A DNA stretch of 8,334 nucleotides from Methanoculleus marisnigri (lineage in GTDB: Archaea; Halobacteriota; Methanomicrobia; Methanomicrobiales; Methanoculleaceae). Below the pieces are notes generated by a model. It was not told where the DNA came from, ran no database searches, and saw only the letters and a list, made by a program, of their open reading frames with translations. The translations under genes were made by a program, and so were the position numbers. Each line of letters starts with the position of its first letter. Within the stretch, counting starts at the first letter, position 1. Location: assembly GCA_002503885.1 (NCBI GenBank), contig DASQ01000013.1, positions 1 through 8,334 of the forward strand, given 5' to 3'. Below, in pieces: positions 1-4,861 of this stretch.

Positions 1-61
1 ATATAGCCTCTTGTCGCACCTTCCCGCATTGCATATCATTCTTTCCCGCTTACCAGCAGAT

Positions 62-86
62 CCTCTCCTTCCCGTCGCAGGAGAGG
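62..86. other. 8-bp hairpin near the window start
   Basis: CCTCTCCT at 62-69 pairs perfectly with AGGAGAGG at 79-86 around a 9-base loop. No T-tract follows on either strand, so a terminator role is not supported. The first 100 bases show no convincing gene. The hairpin lies just left of the palindromic array and could be a degenerate outer member of it, or the end of a transcription unit outside the window. Confidence 0.35.
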
Positions 87-99
87 GGCGGGCACGAAC

Positions 100-332
100 C
101 TCCGGCGCTCAAGTTCCTGCCCGGAGATCTTTGGTCTTCTCAAACTCTGTTCCAGTGAGCTGTCGCACTTCGCACATGCGGTGCTCAAGCTCCACTCCTC
201 ACGGAGCATCGCACTACGCTCCCACCAGTCGTTCACCGCATCTGGCGGGGCTCAAGCTCCGGTTCTACGAACCGTCGTCGCTCGAAAACGCTTCGCATTT
301 TCTCAAACTCCGTTCCTATCGGAACGTCGTTC
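100..332 (+). repeat. Tandem array of palindromic two-hairpin units
   Basis: A 9-mer of form CTCAA(A/G)CTC recurs at 139, 184, 251 and 302, with a weaker copy at 108. Before most of them is a small hairpin whose last 3' base is the first C of the 9-mer: 123-139 (loop TTT, with G-T wobbles), 172-184 (4-bp stem) and 284-302 (loop TTC, 7 of 8 paired). The one before 251 is weaker and ends at 248. After the 9-mer comes a second hairpin: GTTC/GAGC at 149-160, CTCC/GGAG at 195-206, CGGTTC/GAACCG at 260-274 and CGTTCC/GGAACG at 311-326. The last two stems differ in sequence but both pair fully, which is covariation. The same architecture lies inside the broken gene at 4238-4797. Open frames through this block are low-complexity and are not called as genes. 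The last unit abuts the stop codon of the zinc-ribbon relic. Confidence 0.8.
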
Positions 333-489
333 ACCTCACCCCCGCTCGGCCGTTCCACTCCCGGACTATTCTCGCGTAGCAGCCCTCGCAGACCTTCGCC
401 CGCGCCTCCCGCGAGCGGTAGATCGCCTTCTTCTCCCCGTAGACGTCGCACCGGCCGATCTCGACCTTCGTCCGGGAAAACGTCCGGTG
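331..489 (-). pseudogene. C-terminal fragment of a small zinc-ribbon protein
   Basis: This reads on the minus strand in frame to a stop at 331-333 and encodes about 52 residues. The segment is charged and protein-like, with RCDVYGEKKA followed by VCEGCYARIVREW. The spacing suggests a four-cysteine zinc ribbon whose second cysteine is replaced: CxxY where CxxC would be expected, with the second CxxC intact. It has no start of its own. Upstream sequence is in another frame and belongs to an orc1/cdc6 5' fragment, so this looks like a deletion junction between two genes. The protein family is not recognised. It may be a small conserved methanogen protein; alternatively the segment may be noise in GC-rich DNA, but the cysteine pattern argues against that. 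Confidence 0.5.
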
Positions 490-691
490 GTGGTCTTCCC
501 GGTCCCGGGCGGGCCGCGGAGGACGGCGGAGAGAGCGCTCCCGCCCCGGATGGCGGGCCGGAGGATGCCCGGGCGAGTTCCTGAGTCTGGGCGTCGCGGT
601 GGTGGAGGTGGTCGGGGACGAACGCGGGCTCAAAGGCGTCAGGGTGGCGGAAGAGGGTCTGGTCGCTGCGGAGAAGGGGGAGGCGTGTCAT
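487..691 (-). pseudogene. cdc6: Orc1/Cdc6 replication initiator, 5' fragment with frameshift
   Basis: The ATG at 689-691 opens a typical archaeal Orc1/Cdc6 N-terminus: DQTLFRHPDAFEPAFVP, then HRDAQTQELAR. At about position 567 the frame breaks, because one base is missing from the expected GCCCGGGC(C)ATC. The next frame continues ILRPAIRGGSALSAVLRG and the Walker A motif GPPGTGKTTT. Homology then stops at about 487, where another gene's tail begins. An intact family member is about 400 residues and binds origin repeats as an AAA+ ATPase; only about the first 70 codons survive, so this is non-functional. It lies 3' of gene X on the same strand, an arrangement repeated at 3927-4797. Confidence 0.8.
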
Positions 692-716
692 AGAAGAGTC
701 TGGAGAAGAGGAGATT

Positions 717-723
717 GTTAAAG
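717..723 (-). promoter_or_regulatory. TATA-like box of the cdc6 relic (copy 1)
   Basis: Read on the minus strand this is CTTTAAC, with its nearest base 26 bases upstream of the ATG at 691. That spacing fits a leaderless or short-leader archaeal promoter. The duplicated locus has CTTTATAC at the equivalent place, a better TATA box, so this copy may have decayed. Confidence 0.4.
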
Positions 724-745
724 GCGAGGCGTGCGCAGGTTGAAA

Positions 746-770
746 GTGAAGGGGAAAGAGTCCCCTTCAC
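746..770 (-). terminator. Hairpin overlapping the stop codon of gene X
   Basis: GTGAAGGGGA pairs perfectly over 10 bp with TCCCCTTCAC around a 5-base loop. The TGA stop of gene X (767-769) lies inside the stem. On the minus strand the stem is followed by TTTCAACC, so the T-run is short. The same hairpin, with one loop change, follows X copy 2. A transcription or mRNA 3'-end signal is the likely role; there is no experimental support here. Confidence 0.65.
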
Positions 771-1255
771 GCCAGTGCGCCGACGGCGTCGGCCCAGGTC
801 TCGACTGCGGTCCGGATGGCGTCGTCCGGGTAGGACGAGAGCCGGACGGTCGTCCGGGTGAAGGTGACGTAATAGTCATCACCCGACGGGTCGTGGCACT
901 TGAGCTGAGCGTAGTAGGTCTCACCGGGGCCGTTGCGGAGGGCATCGGATGCGCCCATCGCGGTTGCGAGGGCCGCGTTCGCCTCGAAGGCGGCGATCGT
1001 CGGGGACTGCAGGGAGATGTTCCCCACCCGCTTGCCCTCGCCGTCGAGGAAGTTCACCTTCGCGGTGTAGTGCTCGCGGTTCCGGACGACCGCGGCCACC
1101 GGCTGCCCGTCGGAGCCGGTATACCCGACGCACCCGAAGGGGTTGTCCTCGATGACGCTCTCGATGAGGTTGTTAAACGACGTTACGGTGGCGATCGGGA
1201 CGGCGAGGTCCCGGACCGCCGTTTTGTTCACGGTCTTCTGCACGAAGTCTGCCAT
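767..1255 (-). CDS. Unrecognised protein X, full-length copy (162 aa)
   Basis: I do not recognise the family. The reading frame is intact from ATG at 1253-1255 to a TGA inside a terminator hairpin. The protein is soluble, with no signal peptide or membrane segment. It has an N-terminal part (1-37) with a likely helix, a conserved core NPFGCVGYTGSDG and VRNREHYTAKVNFLD (about 38-71), a central alanine-rich stretch (about 84-97) and a C-terminal part YYAQLKCHDPSGDDYYVTF followed by a likely helix to the end. The start is supported because 14 upstream bases, AGGAACTACCAACC, are identical in front of copy 3; AGGAAC is a plausible ribosome site. Two more copies lie on the same strand in this window, one disrupted and one cut short. 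At two loci an orc1/cdc6 start lies just downstream, so X may come from an integrated replicon; that is an inference. It is divergent from the DUF4258 gene and shares its upstream region. Confidence 0.75.
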   Translation of the reverse strand: MADFVQKTVNKTAVRDLAVPIATVTSFNNLIESVIEDNPFGCVGYTGSDGQPVAAVVRNREHYTAKVNFLDGEGKRVGNISLQSPTIAAFEANAALATAMGASDALRNGPGETYYAQLKCHDPSGDDYYVTFTRTTVRLSSYPDDAIRTAVETWADAVGALA

Positions 1256-1320
1256 GGTTGGTAGTTCCTCACGGCTAAGAAGGTTTTAGTGTGCAGGAGA
1301 CAAGATCGACAGGGGAAGAC

Positions 1321-1635
1321 GTGGATCATAGCAAAGAAGAGATCATCAGGTTGGTAGACCGGGATTCGGTCATCGTCTCGCATCATGCCCGGGTCAGGAT
1401 GTTTGAGCGCAACATCTCCACCGACGACCTCCTTTCGGCAATCAGGGCCGGCGAGATTCTCGAATCATATTCCGATGACGAGCCCTGTCCCTCCCTGCTC
1501 ATGCTTGGCTTTATAGGTGACCACGTGTATCATGTAGTACTCGGGATCTGCGATGATCATCTCCGGGTCATCACCGCCTACATGCCGGATGACGAGCATT
1601 GGATCGATACGCGAACAAGGAGGAAACAGGAATGA
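1321..1635 (+). CDS. DUF4258 domain protein, probable toxin of a type II toxin-antitoxin pair
   Basis: This is a 104-residue protein using the GTG at 1321. The family signature is clear: SHHARVRMFERNIS near residues 20-33, GEILESYSDDEP near 44-55, and a C-terminal strand HLRVITAYMP. DUF4258 proteins are often encoded directly before a YgiT/MqsA-type zinc-finger protein and are thought to be MqsR-like mRNA-interfering toxins; toxicity is family-based inference. The next gene overlaps by four bases (ATGA), so the two are co-translated. I chose GTG 1321 because it follows AGGGGAA and leaves only a short non-conserved head before the EEIIRLV segment. An in-frame GTG at 1291 would add 10 residues and cannot be excluded. 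The gene is transcribed away from gene X. Confidence 0.82.
   Translation: MDHSKEEIIRLVDRDSVIVSHHARVRMFERNISTDDLLSAIRAGEILESYSDDEPCPSLLMLGFIGDHVYHVVLGICDDHLRVITAYMPDDEHWIDTRTRRKQE
1617..1623 (+). promoter_or_regulatory. Strong ribosome-binding site deciding the next start
   Basis: AAGGAGG lies 8 bases before ATG 1632, inside the end of the DUF4258 gene. It fixes the start of the zinc-finger gene at 1632 rather than at an in-frame ATG at 1599 within the upstream gene. Confidence 0.8.
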
Positions 1636-1877
1636 TTCCAGAGCGATGCACGTTCTGTAAAGGAACCCTGCAGGAAGGAAAGACCGAGTTCATGGCGCGG
1701 GTCGGGGACGAGATCATCGTCATCAGGGATGTCCCGGCTTACGTCTGCGACCGGTGCGGCGAGGCATACTACAGCGCGGAAGTTTCCCGGAAGATCGATG
1801 CCGTGATGAAGGACGTCCACAGCGGCAGGCTCTGCTGCCGGCCTCTCGCGGCAGGCGAGGTCGAACTCACCGGGTGA
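1632..1877 (+). CDS. YgiT-type zinc-finger protein, probable antitoxin (81 aa)
   Basis: The protein has paired cysteines C6-x2-C9 (CTFC) and C39-x2-C42 (CDRC), the MqsA/YgiT N-terminal zinc-binding fold. These are followed by YYSAEVSRKIDAVMKDVHSG, a likely helix. There is no helix-turn-helix domain like the one in the C-terminal half of E. coli MqsA. It therefore probably neutralises its partner by binding, with DNA binding and autoregulation uncertain. Its ATG overlaps the TGA of the DUF4258 toxin gene. A T-rich terminator lies about 50-85 bases downstream, so this is a two-gene operon. The antitoxin role comes from gene order and family knowledge, not from direct evidence. Confidence 0.82.
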   Translation: MIPERCTFCKGTLQEGKTEFMARVGDEIIVIRDVPAYVCDRCGEAYYSAEVSRKIDAVMKDVHSGRLCCRPLAAGEVELTG

Positions 1878-1923
1878 GGCCGGGAGACTCGGTGGCTTTC
1901 GGACCCGGCACACCATCCTCCAG

Positions 1924-1962
1924 CCGGTCACGGCCGGACTCGCAACGCTCCGCCTTTTTTTT
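1924..1962 (+). terminator. T-tract terminator of the DUF4258-YgiT operon
   Basis: CCGG at 1924-1927 and CCGG at 1934-1937 form a small hairpin. Seventeen bases later there is an uninterrupted run of eight T at 1955-1962. Archaeal termination depends mainly on T-runs, so the tract itself is the main evidence. Confidence 0.55.
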
Positions 1963-2042
1963 CTGCGTATAATCGTTACGGTCAGGATTTTTCTCTTCCC
2001 CGTCCTACTGTCCTCCGTGAGGATTACCAGGATGACCGACGC

Positions 2043-2246
2043 AAAGACCACCCGGGAGCTCGGTCTTACGAGACGATCCTCCAGCGAAGCGATCTCCGTG
2101 ACGTTGTCGCTGTCACGGCAAAGGCGGGGGAGTTCGTCCTCATACCGCCCGGCTACGGGCACGTGACCGTAAACCCCGGTAAGGGGAAGCCCATCTATGC
2201 AGCGGTCATGTCCGGCCGGACCACCGGCGCTTACCGATCGCCTTAA
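2043..2246 (+). pseudogene. Archaeal cupin-type glucose-6-phosphate isomerase, C-terminal relic
   Basis: The frame has no start codon of its own, is open from about 2019, and ends at TAA 2244-2246. It contains ETILQRSDLRDVVAVTAKAG and then EFVLIPPGYGHVTVNPGK, which matches the cupin strand around the metal-binding histidine in archaeal phosphoglucose isomerases (PPGYGH, then TVN). A divergent tail PIYAAVMSG follows. Intact enzymes are near 190 residues and interconvert glucose-6-phosphate and fructose-6-phosphate. Only about 67 codons remain, and the upstream metal-ligand motif region (HxHxxxxE in the family) is absent. This is a decayed remnant between the toxin-antitoxin operon and the ATPase gene. 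Confidence 0.7.
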
Positions 2247-2250
2247 GTGC

Positions 2251-2298
2251 ATTGTTGACTACAAAGTAGTATACTTATGCATCAACAATCCTTTGTAG
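2251..2298 (+). promoter_or_regulatory. Two interleaved 8-bp complementary pairs spanning a start codon
   Basis: ATTGTTGA at 2251-2258 is the reverse complement of TCAACAAT at 2282-2289. CTACAAAG at 2259-2266 is the reverse complement of CTTTGTAG at 2291-2298. The order is A-B then A'-B', so the pairs cross, as in an H-type pseudoknot. The ATPase ATG at 2277 lies between the arms. If the RNA starts upstream this could control translation; otherwise it may be a DNA operator or chance. Confidence 0.35.
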
Positions 2299-3713
2299 AC
2301 CGGGAACGTGAACTGCAGTTCCTCACCGATCGGTATTGTTCCCCGGTTCCGGAATGCCTGATCCTGTATGGAAGGCGGCGCGTGGGAAAGACGACGCTTC
2401 TTGCTCGACTCCTGCAGACCGTCCCGGGATTTTACTTCCTGGCCTCAGAAGAAGGGACGGCAAGGAATGTTCAGGATTTCTCCCACTATGCAGGGGAGTT
2501 CCTGAACGATCCGGATTTTGAGCGGAGTAGATATCCCGACTGGGAGACCGTCATAAAGGCACTGGTCAGGCACCGGAATTTTTCCCCTCCTCCGGGGAAG
2601 AAAGTGGTGATTGTCATCGATGAGTTCCCCTACCTCATCGCACGCGACCAGGCCACGCCTTCCCTCTTCCAGAAGGTGTGGGATACGGTACTCTCCCGGG
2701 AGCCGGTGATGCTCGTCATATCGGGTTCATCGGTCAGCACGATGGAGACCGAAGTGCTGGGGTACACAAGCCCGCTCTACGGCAGAAGGACAGGGCAGTG
2801 GCAGCTGGAGCCTCTCTCCTATCCCTATCTTCGCCGATTCCTCCCCTACGATGAGGAGGATCTCGTCATGACATGGTGCGTGATCGGTGGAATTCCTGCC
2901 TATCTCCGTCTGTTTCGCCCCGACCGAACATTCTGGGAGAACGTGGAGGAGCAGATCCTCCGGAAAGGAGCATACCTTTACTCTGAAGCGGAAATCCTGA
3001 TGCAGTATGAGTTCCGCGAAGCAGGGAATTACATGGCTATTCTCCGCGCTCTCGCTGCGGGGTACACCGCCCTGACACCCCTCTGTCATGAGACCGGGCT
3101 TGATAAAGGGTTGGTTTCCAAGTACCTTGCCGTCCTTTCGCGTATGCATCTGATCGGAGATGAGGTTCCGGTGACCGCCCATGCCGGCTATCGGAGAAGG
3201 CATTATCGGCTGACCGATCCCTACCTCATGTTCTGGTTCCGTTTCGTGTATCCCCGGAGGGCGGAGACCGAGACGGGGCAGAGTGGGGAGGTGCTCGCCT
3301 CTATCAGGGAAGAGATCGCGCCCTATTGCGGACTGATGTTCGAACAACTCTCCGAGGACCTCGTTCGCAGGGGGATCCTGTTTTCCGGCTCCTCGTATTC
3401 GCGACTGGGACGGTGGTGGCAGAAGGAGGCGGAGATCGATCTCGTAGGTCTGAATGAGGTCTCCGGGGATGCCCTCTTCTGTGAATGTAAATGGTCTGCT
3501 CTCAACCGCCGCCAGGCCCGCGGCATCCTTGCGGCACTCCGGGAGAAGGCTTGTGAGGTGAGATGGCGGAACGAGAGCAGGAACGAACGTTTTGCCCTGG
3601 TAGCAAAGAGCATCGAAGGTAAGGAGGATCTGAGAGAGGACGGGTACCAGGTCTTTGATCTGGAGGATATCGCCCGGCTTTCGCGGGAATACCTGTCTGG
3701 AATGGGCAGGTGA
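2277..3713 (+). CDS. Archaeal ATPase with DUF234 nuclease-like C-terminus (478 aa)
   Basis: The N-terminus SFVDRERELQFL is the standard opening of the archaeal ATPase_2 (PF01637) family. Walker A is GRRRVGKTT at 32-40, Walker B is VVIVIDEF at 110-117, and a sensor-like VISGSS lies at 148-152. A winged-helix-like segment (about 240-300) follows. The C-terminus is of the DUF234 type: the RLTDPYLMFWFRFVYP segment (about 317-332), then a PD-(D/E)xK-like site with E386-I-D388 and E403-C-K405. The length fits the family. These proteins are common in archaea in many paralogues; a nuclease-coupled ATPase role, possibly defence- or mobile-element-related, is likely but unproven. ATG 2277 is the only start that keeps the conserved N-terminus. 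No gene lies close enough downstream on this strand to form an operon. Confidence 0.9.
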   Translation: MHQQSFVDRERELQFLTDRYCSPVPECLILYGRRRVGKTTLLARLLQTVPGFYFLASEEGTARNVQDFSHYAGEFLNDPDFERSRYPDWETVIKALVRHRNFSPPPGKKVVIVIDEFPYLIARDQATPSLFQKVWDTVLSREPVMLVISGSSVSTMETEVLGYTSPLYGRRTGQWQLEPLSYPYLRRFLPYDEEDLVMTWCVIGGIPAYLRLFRPDRTFWENVEEQILRKGAYLYSEAEILMQYEFREAGNYMAILRALAAGYTALTPLCHETGLDKGLVSKYLAVLSRMHLIGDEVPVTAHAGYRRRHYRLTDPYLMFWFRFVYPRRAETETGQSGEVLASIREEIAPYCGLMFEQLSEDLVRRGILFSGSSYSRLGRWWQKEAEIDLVGLNEVSGDALFCECKWSALNRRQARGILAALREKACEVRWRNESRNERFALVAKSIEGKEDLREDGYQVFDLEDIARLSREYLSGMGR

Positions 3714-3926
3714 GGGACGGGGCCGGCGGGGTGGTGGCGGTGATTGTGCGGGTGCTCGGTGGGGGGTGAGGGAGTTTGAACGGATATTAACGGTCTGTTT
3801 GTCCCTTTATCACTGTCAAGTGCTTTCTACCGGCGATGCACTCCTCGCTATGCTGCGCTTCCAGTGCAACTGCTTCCATCCGGATCGATCTCTTTCGTGA
3901 TAGATATCATTCATGGGGCTGGCTAC
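3714..3926. other. Gene-free spacer with G-rich start
   Basis: The first 60 bases after the ATPase stop are strongly G-rich on the plus strand, with several G3-G6 runs, including six G near 3760. The rest is mixed sequence with a pyrimidine-rich piece around 3797-3812. A stretch near 3838-3870 vaguely resembles the palindromic array but shows no clear unit. I see no gene here. Confidence 0.5.
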
Positions 3927-4163
3927 CTATGGACCAAGAATTTCATGTGGAGCACCCTTGCAAGTATCACCTCGCTTGATCTTCTCCTCGATCAACCTGT
4001 CCTGCAATATCCGCATGAGCTCCGGGTTCTCAGGCAGGCCCTTGCCTATCGTCTCCTGTGTGTCCACCCCATTGCGGTGATTGCCGGGCATGTGGGTGAA
4101 CTCGAAGACCTCACGGTCGCGGAAGAGGATCTGGTCGTAGCGGAGGGGAGGGGAACATTTCAT
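3927..4163 (-). pseudogene. cdc6: Orc1/Cdc6 5' fragment (copy 2) joined to unknown sequence
   Basis: From the ATG at 4161-4163 the frame starts LRYDQILFRDREVFEFTHMPGN, close to archaeal Orc1/Cdc6 N-termini and to the fragment at 487-691. Homology ends after about 28 codons. The frame stays open through VDTQETIGKGLPENPELM and RLIEEKIKRG, which I do not recognise and which may be the start of another small protein fused by deletion. The stop is at 3927. With no Walker A motif it cannot act as an initiator. It lies downstream of the disrupted X copy 2 on the same strand, mirroring the arrangement at 487-1255. Confidence 0.65.
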
Positions 4164-4186
4164 ATCCAGTCTGGAGAAGGGGAATG

Positions 4187-4194
4187 GTATAAAG
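4187..4194 (-). promoter_or_regulatory. TATA box of the cdc6 relic (copy 2)
   Basis: On the minus strand this is CTTTATAC, with its nearest base 24 bases upstream of the ATG at 4163. This is a good match to archaeal TATA boxes, with spacing for a leaderless transcript. The promoter seems better preserved than the gene it served. Confidence 0.5.
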
Positions 4195-4216
4195 GGTGGC
4201 CGTGCGCAGGTTGAAA

Positions 4217-4241
4217 GTGAAGGGGAAAGAATCCCCTTCAC
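4217..4241 (-). terminator. Hairpin after X copy 2
   Basis: GTGAAGGGGA pairs over 10 bp with TCCCCTTCAC around a 5-base loop, and the stop codon (4238-4240) is in the stem. It is the same as the hairpin at 746-770 apart from one loop base, showing that the duplication covers X, the terminator and the cdc6 start. Confidence 0.65.
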
Positions 4242-4349
4242 GCCAGTGCGCCGACGGCGTCGGCCCAGGTCTCGACCGCGGTCCGGATGGCGTCGTCCTG
4301 GTAGGACGAGAGCCGGACGGTCGTCCGGGTGAAGGTGACGTAGGAGTCG

Positions 4350-4403
4350 TGACTGGCGGGAGCATAGTGAGCGGCAGGAGCGTGAGAAGCCGAAGGCTTC
4401 GAA
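4350..4403 (-). repeat. 54-base in-frame palindromic-unit insertion in X copy 2
   Basis: Compared with copy 1, the DPSGD-YVTF junction gains 54 bases; exact edges are uncertain by a few bases. On the minus strand the insert carries GAAGCC-TTC-GGCTTC (4386-4400 on the plus strand), whose last C starts CTCACGCTC, one base from the array 9-mer CTCAAGCTC. Further on, 17 of 19 bases (4351-4369) match the array at 212-230. It encodes SKPSASHAPAAHYAPASHD in frame. Its orientation is opposite to the array and to the 107-base insertion. Confidence 0.7.
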
Positions 4404-4484
4404 TCACCCGACGGGTCGTGGCACTTGAGCTGGGCGTAGTAGGTCTCGCCGGGGCCGTTGCGGAGGGCCTCCCCGCCCATCGCG

Positions 4485-4591
4485 AGTCGCACCTTCGGTG
4501 CACCCGCTCCGCTCCTGCAGAACTTCGCAACTCGCACCTCTGGTGCTCGAACTCCGTTCCAACGGAACGTCGTTCCTACCGGAGCATCGCG
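4485..4591 (+). repeat. 107-base palindromic-unit insertion in X copy 2
   Basis: Compared with copy 1 there are 107 extra bases, bounded by ATCGCG at 4479-4484 and again at 4586-4591, which looks like a target-site duplication. It contains GCACC-TTC-GGTGC (4489-4501), GCACC-TCT-GGTGC (4534-4546) whose last C starts CTCGAACTC, then CGTTCC-AAC-GGAACG (4555-4569) and TCGTTC. Positions 4546-4575 are nearly the same as 302-332 of the array. The length is not a multiple of three, so it breaks the frame. Confidence 0.75.
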
Positions 4592-4805
4592 GTTGCGAGG
4601 GCCGCGTTCGCGAGAGCCTCCGCGGCGTTCGCCTCGAAGGCGGCGATCGTCGGGGACTGGAGCGAGACGTTGCCCACCTGCTTGCCCTCGCCGTCGAGGA
4701 AGCCCACCTTCGCGGTGTAGTGCTCGCGGTTCCGGACGACAGCAGCGACCGGCTGCCCGTCGGAGCCGGTATACCCGACGCACCCGAAGGGGTTGCCGTC
4801 GACGG

Positions 4806-4828
4806 GAACCGGAATCGTACGCCGGTTC
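4806..4828 (-). terminator. Possible 3' hairpin of the pRiA4b-like gene
   Basis: GAACCGG (4806-4812) pairs with CCGGTTC (4822-4828) around a 9-base loop, about 34 bases past the stop of the minus-strand gene ending at 4862. No T-run follows, so a terminator role is weak. The adjacent palindrome CCGTCGACGG (4796-4805) marks where homology to X ends. Confidence 0.3.
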
Positions 4829-4861
4829 GCATCCCGCCTGCGCGTGTGCTCCCGGCTCGGT

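Larger units (their letters stand above)
4238..4797 (-). pseudogene. Protein X copy 2, N-terminally truncated and disrupted by two insertions
   Basis: The sequence matches X from about residue 38 (NPFGCVGYTGSDG) to its end, but the first 37 codons and the 5' leader are missing; homology stops at about 4797, next to the palindrome CCGTCGACGG. A 21-base in-frame extra piece (EALANAA) lies in the alanine-rich part. A 107-base insertion follows, putting a TAG four codons past the conserved ATAM and shifting the frame. Further on the X frame resumes as ALRNGPGETYYAQLKCHDPS, then carries a 54-base in-frame insertion before YVTFTRTTVRLSSY and the normal end. With no start and a broken frame it cannot make X. 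A part running from an internal start to the end is imaginable but not supported. Confidence 0.8.

Noticed and set aside
259..275. tRNA T-arm-like hairpin (CGGTTC-TAC-GAACCG)
   Set aside because: No other tRNA arms or acceptor stem fit around it; it is hairpin 2 of a palindromic unit.
100..332. CRISPR array
   Set aside because: Repeats are short, unequally spaced and internally palindromic, with no uniform spacers and no cas genes nearby.
181..693. Plus-strand open frame of 170 codons
   Set aside because: It is opposite the cdc6 and zinc-ribbon relics and runs through the palindromic array; composition is low-complexity.
1291..1320. Longer start (GTG 1291) for the DUF4258 gene
   Set aside because: It would add ten non-conserved residues; GTG 1321 follows AGGGGAA. 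It remains possible.
1578..2252. Minus-strand open frame of 224 codons
   Set aside because: It lies opposite the YgiT gene, its terminator and the isomerase relic, and shows no family features.
2727..3613. Minus-strand open frames inside the ATPase gene
   Set aside because: They are shadows of a clearly conserved ATPase_2-DUF234 protein on the other strand.
3838..3870. Possible further copy of the palindromic unit
   Set aside because: Some short words recall the array, but there is no clear 9-mer and no paired stems.
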